Of a stretch of 64,000 nucleotides of DNA, positions 1-8,656 are shown one piece after another. The position numbers were made by a program, and so were the translations under genes. Each line of letters begins with the position of its first letter. Positions within the stretch are counted from its first letter, which is position 1. Under the pieces are notes generated by a model. The model saw only the letters and a program-made list of their open reading frames with translations. It did not search any database and had not been told where the DNA came from. The DNA is from Rugosimonospora africana (GTDB lineage: Bacteria > Actinomycetota > Actinomycetes > Mycobacteriales > Micromonosporaceae), in the NCBI RefSeq assembly GCF_016862975.1, contig NZ_BONZ01000040.1, forward strand, positions 32,485-96,484. The letters are read 5' to 3'.

Positions 1-996
1 GCGGCCCCGTTCGGTGCGCCACCGCCCTATCCGGGCGGGACGGACTGGCCGCGCTCGGCCGAAGAGCTCGACTTCGTCACGCCCGAGCAGGCCGGCAACG
101 CGGGGTTCGGAGCCGTCGAGTTCCGGGGCGGCGACTACCGCTCCGCGGACGCTCCGGCCGAGTACCGGAGTGGCGGGTTCGACGGTGGCGGGTTCGACAG
201 TGGCGGGTTCGACAGCGGCGGTTCCGACGGCGGCGGGTTCGACAGCGGCGGGTTCGACGGTCGCGGGTTCGACAGCGGCGGGTTCGACGGTCGCGGGTTC
301 GACGGTCGCGGGTTCGAGAGCGGCGGGTTCGACCGCGACGGCTACAACGTGGGCGGGTACGCCAACCCCGACGAGTCGGACCCCGGCTACCCGGGTCCGG
401 GCCACCCCGGCGAGTACGGCGACGACCGCGCAGGCGACTACGCCGCCGGCTACCAGGGCTCGTACGACGGGTCACCCGACGACCGGTCGGACCTGAACCT
501 CGGCGACTTCGGCGACAACGCGGAGACCACGACACTGATGCTGGGCGGTGCCCGGAAGTCGTCCCCGGACCAGCGCCGCAAGACCCGCTCGTACCGTCCG
601 TTCGCGATCGCCGCGGGCGTGGTCGTCGCCGCGACGATCGGGGTGGCCGGCGTGGCCCTGCACGACAGCTCGGCTCAGTCGGCCAACCCCGGCCCGCCGG
701 CCAGCACCACCAACCCGGCCGACGCGCCGACCGACACCGGTTCGCCGGACGCCCTGCTGCCGCCGCCGGTCGACTCGCTCACGGCGTCGCCGCCGCCGTC
801 CATGCCGACGATGGCACCCACGACGGCCGCCAGGCCGACCCGGACGACCGCGGGGCCGCACCCGACGCAGACGCACCACAACCCGCCTCCTCCGCCGCCG
901 ACGACGCACCCGCAGACGCCGCCGACCCACAAGCCGTCCCCATCGGTGTCGCCGCCGTCCCCGACGCCGGACTCGCCGTCGCCGACCACCGAGTAG
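1..996 (+). CDS. Repeat-rich single-pass membrane protein (5' end missing)
   Basis: The reading frame is open from base 1, so the N-terminus lies outside the window; at least 331 residues are present. Order: an acidic Gly/Pro/Tyr-rich segment, eleven five-residue repeats of the type GGFDS/GGFDG (bases 169-333), a Tyr/Asp/Gly-rich stretch, a basic patch, one hydrophobic helix (around bases 597-660), then a Pro/Thr/Ser-rich tail ending at TAG. Charge placement suggests a cytosolic acidic N-terminal part and an exported Pro/Thr-rich tail. This layout is common in actinobacterial envelope-associated proteins, but no catalytic domain is visible and I do not recognise the family. The function is unknown; the missing upstream part might hold a kinase or FHA-type domain, which cannot be judged here. 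Confidence 0.75.
   Translation, partial: AAPFGAPPPYPGGTDWPRSAEELDFVTPEQAGNAGFGAVEFRGGDYRSADAPAEYRSGGFDGGGFDSGGFDSGGSDGGGFDSGGFDGRGFDSGGFDGRGFDGRGFESGGFDRDGYNVGGYANPDESDPGYPGPGHPGEYGDDRAGDYAAGYQGSYDGSPDDRSDLNLGDFGDNAETTTLMLGGARKSSPDQRRKTRSYRPFAIAAGVVVAATIGVAGVALHDSSAQSANPGPPASTTNPADAPTDTGSPDALLPPPVDSLTASPPPSMPTMAPTTAARPTRTTAGPHPTQTHHNPPPPPPTTHPQTPPTHKPSPSVSPPSPTPDSPSPTTE
169..333 (+). repeat. 15-bp minisatellite, 11 units, coding GGFD(S/G)
   Basis: Eleven consecutive 15-bp units of the form agtggcgggttcgac with substitutions at the last Ser/Gly/Arg codon. The period keeps the frame, giving a flexible Gly/Phe/Asp linker of about 55 residues inside the membrane protein. Confidence 0.9.
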
Positions 997-1011
997 GGTC
1001 CGGCGCGCTGG

Positions 1012-1047
1012 CCCGCACCCGGAACCTGACCGGGCCACGAGTGCGGG
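1012..1047 (+). terminator. Possible hairpin terminator
   Basis: CCCGCAC (1012-1018) pairs with GTGCGGG (1041-1047), with an inner CCGG/CCGG stem. It lies 16 bp after the stop of the first gene. There is no T-run, and the internal bulge lowers confidence. Confidence 0.35.
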
Positions 1048-1105
1048 TGTGGTCGATGGCCCGCCGGGCGTGTCATGCTGCGATGACCACGTGGAAGGAG
1101 CGGCA

Positions 1106-2287
1106 GTGTCGGCTGGCGAGGCGGTACAGGCGGCACCCGCGAGGCGGTCCCTGCGACCGGTCGCGATCGGCGCCGTACTCAGCGCGATCCTGGTGCTTCT
1201 GTTCGGCGTGCCGTGGTGGTCGCTGACCCTGGCCCACGCCCGGTGGCCGGGCCCGGTCGTCGCCGTGGGCACGGTCGTGTTCGCCGCCGCGCTCGTCGCG
1301 TTCCCCGTTCTCATGTATCTCGGACACGGCCGGCGGGGCTGGGACCGGGCGGCCGTCGCCGGGGACACCATCCTCGGCGTGATCTGGGTGCTGTTCTCCT
1401 GGGCGGTGCTCGGCAACGTGCTGCGGGTGGCGCTCGCGGTCGGTGGCGTCGCCGACCCGGTCCGGTCCCGGGTCGTGGCGGCCGGGATCGCCGGCGTCTC
1501 GGTGCTGCTCGTCGCCTGGGGGTACGTCGAGGCGATGCGCGTGCCCCGGGTGCGGCGGGCGGCGGTCACGATTCCCCGCCTGGGGGCCGGCCTGCACGGC
1601 CTGCGGGTCGTGCTGCTGACCGACACCCACTACGGTCCGATCGACCGGGCCCGCTGGTCCGCCAGCGTGGTCGCGGCGGTCAACCGGCTCGACGCCGACA
1701 TCGTGTGCCACACCGGAGACATCGCCGACGGCACGGTGGCCCGGCGGCGGGAGCAGGCCGCGCCGCTCGGTGACGTACGCGCACGGTTGGCCCGCGCATA
1801 CGTCACCGGCAACCACGAGTACTTCGGGGAGGCCGAGGGCTGGCTCGACCATATGCGGGCACTCGGCTGGGAACCGCTGCACAACCGGCACATTGTCGTG
1901 GAGCGCGACGGCAGCCGGCTCGTCCTGGCCGGAGTCGACGACGCGACCGCCGCGTCCTCGGGACGCCCCGGCCACCGCGCCGACCACACCGCCGCACTCG
2001 CCGGGGCGGATCCGGATCTGCCCGTACTGCTGCTCGCCCACCAGCCGAAGCAGATCGGCGCGGCCGTGGCGGCCGGCGTCGACCTGCAGCTCTCCGGCCA
2101 CACCCACGGCGGTCAGATCTGGCCGTTCCACCTGTTGGTGCGCACCGATCAGCCGGCCGTGCAGGGCCTGAGCCGCCACGGCGAGCGGACCCAGCTCTAC
2201 ACGAGCCGGGGCACCGGCTTCTGGGGACCGCCGCTGCGCGTCTTCGCGCCGAGCGAGATCACGCTGATCACCCTGCTCGCCGGCTGA
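1106..2287 (+). CDS. Membrane-anchored calcineurin-like metallophosphoesterase (YkuE-like)
   Basis: The 393-residue product is a binuclear-metal phosphoesterase. Three to four hydrophobic helices fill roughly the first 140 residues, followed by the catalytic domain with the family motifs in order: LTDTHYGP (DxH), CHTGDIADG (GD), GNHEY (GNHE), LLAHQP and SGHTHGGQ (GHTH). All metal ligands look intact. The GTG at 1106 was chosen because a strong GGAAGGAG sits 5 nt upstream and the helices begin directly after it; the same frame runs open much further upstream, over the previous gene. The natural substrate is not evident. Related proteins act on lipid-linked phosphates such as UDP-sugar lipids or phospholipids, so an envelope role is an inference. 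It converges with the next gene. Confidence 0.88.
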   Translation: MSAGEAVQAAPARRSLRPVAIGAVLSAILVLLFGVPWWSLTLAHARWPGPVVAVGTVVFAAALVAFPVLMYLGHGRRGWDRAAVAGDTILGVIWVLFSWAVLGNVLRVALAVGGVADPVRSRVVAAGIAGVSVLLVAWGYVEAMRVPRVRRAAVTIPRLGAGLHGLRVVLLTDTHYGPIDRARWSASVVAAVNRLDADIVCHTGDIADGTVARRREQAAPLGDVRARLARAYVTGNHEYFGEAEGWLDHMRALGWEPLHNRHIVVERDGSRLVLAGVDDATAASSGRPGHRADHTAALAGADPDLPVLLLAHQPKQIGAAVAAGVDLQLSGHTHGGQIWPFHLLVRTDQPAVQGLSRHGERTQLYTSRGTGFWGPPLRVFAPSEITLITLLAG

Positions 2288-2314
2288 CTCGGCGCGAGCG
2301 CCCGCGCGGGTCAG
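2284..2314. terminator. Bidirectional hairpin between convergent genes
   Basis: CTGAC (2284-2288) and GTCAG (2310-2314) form an outer stem, and GCGCG (2292-2296) with CGCGC (2303-2307) an inner stem with loop AGCGCC. The hairpin spans both stop codons of the convergent pair. Confidence 0.45.
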
Positions 2315-3291
2315 TCCGTGACGAGGCGCCGGCGCGTACGGCTGACACCCCAGGCGAACGCCGCGGTGACGGCGGCGACCGGCAGCATCCAGCCACCGTA
2401 GGCCCCGAACGCCGCCCGGACGAGCAACTCCGGTACCAGCGCACCGGCGACCAGGCCGGTGGCCGCCCAGGCGAGGCGCGCCGGAAGGCGCCGCCGCCGG
2501 GTCGCCACGAGCGCGACGGCGACGCCGGCGCTGGCCGCGGCCCAGAGCACGGCCGGGTTCAGCGCCGGATAGACGATCCCGTGCCGCCCCCACACTCCGA
2601 TGAGCCACCAGAGCAGCACCCCGAGCGGGAGCGTGGCCAGCACCGTGCCGCGCGGTCGCCGCACCGGCCACCGCCAGCGCGTCGCGACGGCCATGGCGGC
2701 GAGGACCGGCAACTGGTACACGGGGCCCGTCACCGCGGCGACCGGCGGCAGGAACGACGAGAGAACCTGGTACGCGACCAGCGCGGTGTAGCCGGCGAGC
2801 GCGGTGCGGCGGGCGCCGAGCACCCAGGCCACCGTCACGCCCAGCCACGCCAACGGGAAGCCCAGCAGCGACAGCAGGTCGTGATGCAGCAGGTGTGACA
2901 CCGAGGGGGACATGGCCACCACCCCGGGCGGGGGGAACAGCAGGTTGGTCAGCGCCATCACCTGGTCAGTGGCGAGCGCGACGAGAAGCGCGGTCACCAC
3001 CAGCGACCCGAGACCGGACAGGCGCGCCAGGCGCAGGCGGACCGCCAGCCCGAGCACGCCGGACGCCTGCCGGAAGCTGGGGCGGCCGCGGCCGTCGTCG
3101 AGGTCGAGCAGCATGCCGAGCAGTTCCTCGCCGCGCGCGGCGCGGTGGTCGGCGGGCAGCAACCCGATCAGGCGGCGGTAGCGCCGCTCCAGCGCGCTCA
3201 TGCGGTCATCGCGTGTCTCCGGCGGGTTCGTGCGGCCATCGCGCGGCTCTGGCGCGCTCGTGCGGCCATCGCGCGGATCCGGCGCGCTCAT
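2311..3291 (-). CDS. Polytopic membrane protein paired with PadR regulator
   Basis: The 326-residue product has a short soluble N-terminal part (ALERRYRRLIGLLPADHR, typical of proteins encoded next to PadR regulators) followed by about seven to eight hydrophobic helices and a basic C-terminus. The ATG at 3291 overlaps the stop of the PadR gene as ATGA, so the two are translationally coupled. A second in-frame ATG at 3201 (giving 296 residues) starts exactly where homology-like sequence begins. The 30 residues between them are three degenerate copies of a 10-residue unit (SAPxPRDGRT) made by tandem duplication of the start region. No enzyme motif was seen. By analogy with PadR-linked permease-like partners it may be part of an envelope stress or export module; this is inference. 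Confidence 0.75.
   Translation of the reverse strand: MSAPDPRDGRTSAPEPRDGRTNPPETRDDRMSALERRYRRLIGLLPADHRAARGEELLGMLLDLDDGRGRPSFRQASGVLGLAVRLRLARLSGLGSLVVTALLVALATDQVMALTNLLFPPPGVVAMSPSVSHLLHHDLLSLLGFPLAWLGVTVAWVLGARRTALAGYTALVAYQVLSSFLPPVAAVTGPVYQLPVLAAMAVATRWRWPVRRPRGTVLATLPLGVLLWWLIGVWGRHGIVYPALNPAVLWAAASAGVAVALVATRRRRLPARLAWAATGLVAGALVPELLVRAAFGAYGGWMLPVAAVTAAFAWGVSRTRRRLVTD
3201..3291 (-). repeat. 30-bp tandem repeat spanning the start codon
   Basis: Three degenerate 30-bp copies between the two candidate ATG codons of the PadR-linked membrane gene. Each copy carries the cat/cgt triplet that reads as ATG or ACG on the coding strand. Duplication of the start region has moved the first ATG up to the PadR stop codon. 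Confidence 0.7.
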
Positions 3292-3635
3292 CCTGTCACC
3301 CCGAGCCGGCGCGCCTGCTGGTCGCGGCGGGCCAGGCGCTTTCGGGCTGCGCGGGCCTGGGCGGCCATCCGCTCGGTCTCGGCGGTCACCGCCGCCGCTC
3401 CGGCATCGGTCAACCGGTAGTACCGGCGCAGCCGGCCGCTCTCCACCTCGTCCCGGTCGGGCGCCACGAGGCCCCGTCCGGTGAGGCGCTCCAGGGCCGC
3501 GTACAGGGTGCTCGCGCGGAGCTTCACCCGCCCCCCGGACATGGTCTCCACCTCGGTCACCAGCCCGTACCCGTGCCGGGGCTGATCGGCCAGCGCGGCG
3601 AGTATCAGAAACGACTGTTCGCTGAGTCCATCCAC
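3288..3635 (-). CDS. PadR-family transcriptional regulator
   Basis: This is a compact 115-residue winged-helix regulator. It shows the PadR core: LILAALADQPRHGYGLV (helix before the HTH), an LRASTLYAALERL recognition segment, GLV after it, and RRYYRLTDAGAAAV (the wing), then a basic C-terminal helix. An in-frame TTG at 3695 would add 20 residues, but those codons lie inside a perfect 31-bp inverted repeat that looks like the gene's own operator, so the GTG at 3635 is preferred. It probably represses its own transcript and that of the coupled membrane protein. The inducing ligand is unknown. Confidence 0.85.
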   Translation of the reverse strand: MDGLSEQSFLILAALADQPRHGYGLVTEVETMSGGRVKLRASTLYAALERLTGRGLVAPDRDEVESGRLRRYYRLTDAGAAAVTAETERMAAQARAARKRLARRDQQARRLGVTG

Positions 3636-3639
3636 GGCC

Positions 3640-3670
3640 GGAGCATATACCGCGCGACGGTATATGCTCC
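3640..3670. promoter_or_regulatory. PadR operator candidate (perfect inverted repeat)
   Basis: GGAGCATATACCG (3640-3652) and its exact reverse complement (3658-3670) are separated by 5 bp. It lies 4 bp upstream of the preferred PadR start at 3635 and contains TATAT sequences that could serve as the -10. Position and symmetry fit autoregulation. Confidence 0.7.
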
Positions 3671-3819
3671 ACCCGGTGGGAGCGGGCCGGGACAACCGCG
3701 CCCGAGCGACCCCGACGCCTACCGTCGGGCATCGGGCGCGGCATGATGGGCATTGCCGCCGCGCCCCGGTCTACCCCGGGGGTACCAGCCCGGCGGCGCT
3801 CACCTGACAGGAGAACTTC

Positions 3820-4611
3820 ATGGCTACCCTTGCCGACCAGACCATCGCCGCCCTGCGTTCGGGCCACGACAGCCTCGCCGCCCTCGTCGCCGGGCTGTCG
3901 CCGGACGACCTGACCCGCCCATCGGCGGCCAGCGAGTGGCAGGTGTCCCAGGTGCTCAGCCACCTGGGCAGCGGGGCCGAGATCGGGCTGGCCGGGCTGA
4001 CCGCCGCGCTGACCGATGCTCCCGGGCCGGACGGCGACTTCAACCGGAAGGTCTGGGCGCGCTGGGACGCCATGGCGCCGGCCGAGCACGCCGCAGGGTT
4101 CCTGGAGGCCAACCAGCGGCTCGTCGAGGCGTACGAGGCGCTGGACGCGTCGACCCGGGCCGAGCTGCGAATCAATCTCGGCTTCCTGCCCGAGCCGGTG
4201 GACGTGGCCACCGCGGCCCGGTTCCGGCTCAGCGAGTTCGCGCTGCACCGGTGGGACGTGGAGGTCGCCTTCGACCCGGCGGCGACGGTGGCGCCGGAGG
4301 CGGTGGCGCTGCTGCTCGCCCAGATCGCGCTCATGCTGGCCTGGACCGCCCGGACCGACGAACTCGGCGGGCGGCAGGCCACGCTCGCGCTGCGGCTGTC
4401 GGAGCCCGACGCGTCGTACGGGCTGCGGCTGGCCGAGCGGGTCGAGCTCACCGACGTACCCGAGGCGCCGGACGGCGAACTGGAGGCACCGGCCGAGGCG
4501 TGGCTGCGGCTGACCGTCGGACGGCTAGGCCCGCGGTACACGCCGGAGAGCGTGCGGGTCACCGGCCCGGTGAGCCTGGACGACCTGCGGAAGCTGTTCC
4601 CTGGCTTCTGA
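3820..4611 (+). CDS. DinB/maleylpyruvate-isomerase-fold protein, mycothiol-dependent type
   Basis: The 263-residue protein begins with the helical-bundle motif of the mycothiol-dependent maleylpyruvate isomerase family: ALRSGHDSLAALVAGLSPDDLTR..SEWQVSQVLSHLGSGAE, then a later EFALHRWDVE segment. The His of SHLG and the His of LHRWD fit the metal-binding positions known in this family. The C-terminal part (SCP2-like) ends LRLTVGRLGP..VTGPVSLDDLRKLFPGF, a familiar ending. An AGGAGA stands 5 nt before the ATG. Such proteins are usually thiol-transferases or isomerases using mycothiol; the substrate cannot be inferred. It is a single gene, convergent with the LysR gene. Confidence 0.85.
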   Translation: MATLADQTIAALRSGHDSLAALVAGLSPDDLTRPSAASEWQVSQVLSHLGSGAEIGLAGLTAALTDAPGPDGDFNRKVWARWDAMAPAEHAAGFLEANQRLVEAYEALDASTRAELRINLGFLPEPVDVATAARFRLSEFALHRWDVEVAFDPAATVAPEAVALLLAQIALMLAWTARTDELGGRQATLALRLSEPDASYGLRLAERVELTDVPEAPDGELEAPAEAWLRLTVGRLGPRYTPESVRVTGPVSLDDLRKLFPGF

Positions 4612-4619
4612 GCCCGTCC

Positions 4620-4655
4620 GCGGTGGGGCTCCGGCGGCTACCGGGGCTCCACCGC
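4620..4655. terminator. Hairpin between convergent DinB-fold and LysR genes
   Basis: GCGGTGG (4620-4626) pairs with CCACCGC (4649-4655), with an inner CCGG (4631-4634)/CCGG (4641-4644). It overlaps the last codons of the LysR gene and could terminate transcription from either side. Confidence 0.5.
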
Positions 4656-5549
4656 GTCGGCCGTCGCCCGCAGCGCCTCCTGGACGATCCGCGGCGCGAC
4701 CGAGCGCCGGCCCGGAAGCCGGGCCACCAGCACCCGGCGGGTCTCCCGGGGACCGCCGCGCACCGGGAGTACCCGGATCCCCTCCGGCATGGCGGGCAGC
4801 ATCGACAGCGGGACCGTCGTGATGCCGCAGCCGGCCGCGACCAGCTGGAGCTTGGCCAGCCAGTCCCGGGTGCTGTGCGCGACCCGGGGCCGGCCGCCGA
4901 GCCCCGGCCACACGCCGAGCAGCACCTCACCGGCGCCCGACGGGCTGGCGATCCAGCGCTGGCCGCGCAGGCTCTCCACGTCGATGACGTCGTCGAGGGC
5001 GAGCGGGTGGTTCGCCGGTACCGCGACGTGCAGGTCCGACTCGGAGATGACCTCGACGACCAGCTCCGGGGTCTCCGTGTCGGGAGCCCGGAACGGCGGC
5101 GCCGAGGCCAGTACGGCGAGATCGAGGGAGCCGGCCCGCACGGCCCGGACGAGCGCCGGGGTGCTCGCCTCGCGGGTACTCACCTCGATCTCCGGGTGAG
5201 TCCGGCGCAGCGCGGCCAGCGCCCGGGGGAGCAGTACGGCTCCGGCGCTCGGGTACGCCCCCAGCCGCACGGTCTGCCCGGCCGGTGCCCGTCCCCGGAC
5301 CGCGCGCACGGCCGCGTCGATCTCGTCCAGCGCCACCGTGGCGTGGCGCAACACGGCCCGCCCGGCCGGGGTGAGCCGCACGCCGGTGCGCTGGCGCTCG
5401 AACACTCCGACGCCCAACGCCGACTCCAGGGCTGCGATCTGCCGGGAGACCGCCGACTGGGTGTAGCCCAGCGCCGATGCCGCGGCGGTGAACGAGCCCC
5501 GCTCGGCCACTTCGCGCAGTACCCGCATGCCGGCCACCGACAGATCCAT
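4638..5549 (-). CDS. LysR-family transcriptional regulator
   Basis: This 303-residue regulator has the standard architecture. The N-terminal winged HTH covers residues 1-60 (MRVLREVAERGSFTAAASAL, YTQSAVSRQIAALE, VFERQRTGVRLTPAG), followed by a linker helix and a periplasmic-binding-like effector domain from about residue 90. The ATG at 5549 is the conventional LysR start. The gene diverges from the SDR gene at 5619, and the 69-bp gap holds an inverted repeat that is a natural LysR box. The usual arrangement implies it controls the SDR gene in response to that enzyme's substrate or product. The effector is unknown. Confidence 0.9.
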   Translation of the reverse strand: MDLSVAGMRVLREVAERGSFTAAASALGYTQSAVSRQIAALESALGVGVFERQRTGVRLTPAGRAVLRHATVALDEIDAAVRAVRGRAPAGQTVRLGAYPSAGAVLLPRALAALRRTHPEIEVSTREASTPALVRAVRAGSLDLAVLASAPPFRAPDTETPELVVEVISESDLHVAVPANHPLALDDVIDVESLRGQRWIASPSGAGEVLLGVWPGLGGRPRVAHSTRDWLAKLQLVAAGCGITTVPLSMLPAMPEGIRVLPVRGGPRETRRVLVARLPGRRSVAPRIVQEALRATADAVEPR

Positions 5550-5556
5550 GAGTAAT

Positions 5557-5575
5557 ACGCATACCACATGTGCGT
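5557..5575. promoter_or_regulatory. Putative LysR-box between divergent genes
   Basis: ACGCA (5557-5561) and TGCGT (5571-5575) form an inverted repeat around a central CACATGTG palindrome (5565-5572). It lies between the LysR start and the SDR promoter. Confidence 0.5.
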
Positions 5576-5584
5576 GATCCTCGT

Positions 5585-5612
5585 TTGTGGCATGGCTCGG
5601 GCGACCTACGTT
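5585..5612 (+). promoter_or_regulatory. Promoter for a leaderless SDR mRNA
   Basis: -35-like TTGTGG (5585-5590), 16-bp spacer, -10-like TACGTT (5607-5612), then 6 nt to the ATG at 5619. No Shine-Dalgarno precedes that ATG, so transcription probably starts at or next to the start codon. Confidence 0.5.
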
Positions 5613-5618
5613 GGACTC

Positions 5619-6506
5619 ATGGCAGGTACACGGATAGCACTGGTGACGGGCGCGACGCAGGGGTTGGGGCTGGCTCTGGTCGAGGGTCTGGCCGCGCGGA
5701 TGGCTGGTGGGGACCACGTCTTCCTGACCGGGCGCGACCCGGCCCGGGTGGAGGCGGAGGTCGGCGTGGTGGCCGGCCGGCTGACCGGCGCCGGCGCGGA
5801 GGTACACGGTCGCGTCGTCGACGTGACGTCCACCGCGTCGGTACAGGCGGCGGCGGACGCGATCGCCGCGGAGTACGGCGGCATCGACATCGTCTTCTCC
5901 AACGCCGGTTCGCGGATGAGCCCCGACCGCGCCCCGGCCGAGGAGGTCGATCAGGTAGCGGAGACGTACAACCACGGCGCGCTGCGGATGCTGCGCTCGT
6001 TCGGCCCGCTGCTGCGCCCGGGCGGCCGGTTCTTCGTCGTGGCCAGCGCGCTGGGTACGCTCGGCCAACTCGATCCGCGGGTCCGCGCGCCGTTTGAGCG
6101 GGCGCGCTCGCTGGACGACATCGAGCGGATCGTCGAGTCGTGGCGCCGCGCCGTGCACGACGGTTCGGCCACGGAGCTCGGGTGGCCCGGTTGGCTGAAC
6201 CTCCCGTCGAAAGTGGCGCAGGTGGCCGCGGTACGGGTCGCCGCCGCGCAGCGACGGGAACGGGATCTGGCCGATGGCACGCTGATCGCGGCGGTGTGTC
6301 CGGGCCTGATTGACACGGCGGCGTCGCGGCCCTGGTTCACCGACATGAGCCGGGCCCAGACGCCGGAGGAGGCGGCCCGCGCCCTGCTCGATCTCGGCCT
6401 GGCTCCGTCGGTGGATCCGAAGTACTACGGGGAACTCGTCCAGTTCGGCGCGGTGCTCCCGTGGGAGGGTGTGGCAACCACGCCCGAGGTGGTGTCAACC
6501 ACGTGA
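5619..6506 (+). CDS. Short-chain dehydrogenase/reductase lacking the usual active-site Tyr
   Basis: The 295-residue Rossmann-fold protein carries TGATQGLG (cofactor loop), LTGRDP, VDVTS, FSNAGS (NNAG position) and VVASALGTL (Ser of the triad). Where the YxxxK motif is expected the sequence reads LNLPSK, so the Lys is kept but the Tyr position is Asn. The region before it (DDIERIVESWRRAV) resembles the carbonyl-reductase-1-like branch. Start at 5619 follows the promoter spacing; an open frame to 5568 would overlap the LysR operator. It is likely controlled by the divergent LysR protein. Catalysis may be altered, or another residue may act as proton donor; the substrate is unknown. Confidence 0.82.
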   Translation: MAGTRIALVTGATQGLGLALVEGLAARMAGGDHVFLTGRDPARVEAEVGVVAGRLTGAGAEVHGRVVDVTSTASVQAAADAIAAEYGGIDIVFSNAGSRMSPDRAPAEEVDQVAETYNHGALRMLRSFGPLLRPGGRFFVVASALGTLGQLDPRVRAPFERARSLDDIERIVESWRRAVHDGSATELGWPGWLNLPSKVAQVAAVRVAAAQRRERDLADGTLIAAVCPGLIDTAASRPWFTDMSRAQTPEEAARALLDLGLAPSVDPKYYGELVQFGAVLPWEGVATTPEVVSTT

Positions 6507-6560
6507 GAGAGGTCGTGTCGACCACGTGAGAGAGGTCGTGTCGACCACGTGAGAGTGGTG
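6492..6560 (+). repeat. 23-bp tandem repeat across the SDR stop codon
   Basis: Three copies of gtgtcgaccacgtgagagag-gtc (23 bp) at 6492-6514, 6515-6537 and 6538-6560. The first copy contains the SDR stop codon (TGA, 6504-6506), and an older degenerate copy is visible in the last codons of the gene. Confidence 0.85.
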
Positions 6561-6589
6561 GTGGCCCCGGCGTGAGCCGGGGCCACCAC
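6558..6589. terminator. Strong bidirectional hairpin
   Basis: GTGGTGGCCCCGGC (6558-6571), loop GTGA, and a perfect 14-bp complement (6576-6589). It separates the convergent SDR and EF-G-like genes. There is no T-run, as usual for actinomycete terminators. Confidence 0.75.
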
Positions 6590-6604
6590 TGCTGCGGGCC
6601 ACCG

Positions 6605-8656
6605 CTACCGGGGCGCCACCGCGTCGGGTACCGGGGCGTAGCCGACCGGCCGGGTGGTGAACGTGCCCCGGCCCTGGGTTCGGCTGCGCAACCGGGTCGC
6701 GTAGCCGAACAGTTCGGCCAGCGGCACCGTCCCGGTCACCACGACCGTGCCGGCCCGCGCGGTCGAGTCCGTGATCCGGCCGCGCCGCGCGGTCAGGTCG
6801 CCGAGCACCGAGCCGACGCAGTCCTCGGGTACCGTCACGGTCACCTCCACCACCGGTTCCAGCAGCGTCATCACGCTGGCCCGCAACGCTTCCCGCAGGC
6901 CGAGCCGGCCGGCCGTGCGGAACGCCAGCTCGGAGGAGTCCTTCGAGTGTGTGGCGCCGTCGGTCAGCGTCACGCGCACGCCGGTCACCGGATGTCCGCG
7001 CAGCGGCCCTTCCTCCAGCGCGTCCCGGCACCCGGCCTCCACCGCCCGGATGTACTCGCGGGGCACCCGCCCACCGGTCACGGTGGACGCGAACGCGAAC
7101 CCGGTGCCGCCGTCCGGCTCGTCCAGCGGCTGCACGTCGAGCATCACGTGTGCGTACTGGCCCGCACCGCCGTCCTGCTTGACGTGCCGGTACAGCAGCC
7201 CGGACACTCCGGTCACGACCGTCTCCCGGTACGCCACCTGGGGCCGGCCGGTGCGCGGTTCCAGCCCGTACCCGCGCCGGATCCTCTCCACCGCCACCTC
7301 CAGGTGCAGTTCGCCCATGCCGGACAGCACGGTCTGCCCGGTCTCCGGATCGGTGCGTACGGCCAGCGAGGGGTCTTCCTCCACCAGCCGGGCCAGCGCC
7401 GTGGCCAGCCGGTCGGAGTCCGCGCCGGTACGCGCCTCGACCGCCACCGAGATGACCGGGCGGGTCGCGCCCGGCGGTTCGAGCAGCACCGGAGCGCCGG
7501 GCGTGCACAGGGTGGCGCCGGTACCCGCGGCCTTCAGCCCGACCACCGCGACGATGTCGCCGGCCACCGCCTGCGGCACCTCGGTGTGCCGGTCGGCCTG
7601 TACCCGCAGGATCCGGCCGATCCGCTCGGTGCGCCCGGCGCCGGTGTCCAGCACAGTGTCTCCCTTGTGGACAGTCCCCGAGTACACCCGCAGGTACGTC
7701 AGCCGGCCGGTCGCGGTCAGGCTCACCTTGAACGCCAGTGCCGCGAACGGCGCCGCCGGGTCGGCCGGCCGTTCCTGGCCCACGCCGCCGTGGGTACCGG
7801 CGACCGGCGGTACGGACAGCGGCGACGGCAGGTACCCGACGACCGCGTCCAGCAACGGTTCGATGCCCCGGTTGCGGTACGCCGATCCGCACAGCACCAC
7901 GACACCCTCACCAGTACCGGTCAGGTCGCGTAGCGCGGCGGCGAGCACCGGCGTGGAAACGGCTCCCCGCGCACAGAACTCCTCCAGTGCCGCCGGGTGC
8001 CGTTCGGCCACCGCCTCCTCCAGGAGCCGGCGGCGTCGCCGCGCCTCGTCGCGCAGCGGCTCGGGTACCGGCTCCTCCCGGGCGAAGTCCTGGCCCTCGA
8101 CCCAGACCAGCGACCGCATGCGCAGCAGGTCCACCACGCCGCGGAAGCCCTCCTCCCGGCCGATCGGAAGCTGCACCACGAGCGGGCTCACGCCCAGCCG
8201 CCGGCGCATCGACGCGACCGCGGTGTCGAGGTCGGCCCCGGCGCGGTCGAGCTTGTTGACGAACGCGATCCGCGGCACCCGGTACCGGTCGGCCTGCCGC
8301 CACACCGATTCGCTCTGCGGCTGCACACCGGCCACCCCGTCGAACACCGCGATGGCGCCGTCGAGCACCCGCAGCGAGCGCTCGACCTCGTCGGCGAAGT
8401 CGACGTGGCCCGGAGTGTCGATGAGGTTGACCCGGTGGCCGTCCCACACGCAGCTGACGGCGGCGGAGAAGATGGTGATTCCCCGGTCGCGTTCCTGGGA
8501 GTCGAAGTCGGTGACGGTGGTTCCGTCGTGAACCTCGCCGCGCTTGTAGGTGGTGCCGGTCGTGTAGAGGATGCGTTCGGTGACGGTGGTCTTCCCGGCG
8601 TCCACGTGGGCGAGGATGCCGATGTTGCGAACGTTGGTCAGCGGTTCGGTGCGCAT
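6605..8656 (-). CDS. Elongation factor G paralogue (EF-G-like GTPase)
   Basis: The 683-residue translational GTPase has G1 AHVDAGKTT (residues 16-24), G2 RGITI (58-62), G3 DTPGH (80-84), G4 NKLD (134-137) and G5 CGSA, followed by the EF-G domains II-V. It is slightly shorter than housekeeping EF-G (about 700 residues). None of rpsL, rpsG or tuf is nearby, which argues that this is a second copy. Known roles for such paralogues include ribosome recycling, back-translocation control and ribosome protection against fusidic acid or tetracycline-type drugs; the sequence alone does not choose. The ATG at 8656 has GAAAGG about 10 nt upstream. It has a long, GC-rich upstream region without a gene. 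Confidence 0.9.
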   Translation of the reverse strand: MRTEPLTNVRNIGILAHVDAGKTTVTERILYTTGTTYKRGEVHDGTTVTDFDSQERDRGITIFSAAVSCVWDGHRVNLIDTPGHVDFADEVERSLRVLDGAIAVFDGVAGVQPQSESVWRQADRYRVPRIAFVNKLDRAGADLDTAVASMRRRLGVSPLVVQLPIGREEGFRGVVDLLRMRSLVWVEGQDFAREEPVPEPLRDEARRRRRLLEEAVAERHPAALEEFCARGAVSTPVLAAALRDLTGTGEGVVVLCGSAYRNRGIEPLLDAVVGYLPSPLSVPPVAGTHGGVGQERPADPAAPFAALAFKVSLTATGRLTYLRVYSGTVHKGDTVLDTGAGRTERIGRILRVQADRHTEVPQAVAGDIVAVVGLKAAGTGATLCTPGAPVLLEPPGATRPVISVAVEARTGADSDRLATALARLVEEDPSLAVRTDPETGQTVLSGMGELHLEVAVERIRRGYGLEPRTGRPQVAYRETVVTGVSGLLYRHVKQDGGAGQYAHVMLDVQPLDEPDGGTGFAFASTVTGGRVPREYIRAVEAGCRDALEEGPLRGHPVTGVRVTLTDGATHSKDSSELAFRTAGRLGLREALRASVMTLLEPVVEVTVTVPEDCVGSVLGDLTARRGRITDSTARAGTVVVTGTVPLAELFGYATRLRSRTQGRGTFTTRPVGYAPVPDAVAPR

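Noticed and set aside
2288..4248. One long minus-strand protein covering the PadR locus
   Set aside because: The part upstream of 3291 lies over PadR in another frame and has the composition of GC-rich shadow sequence.
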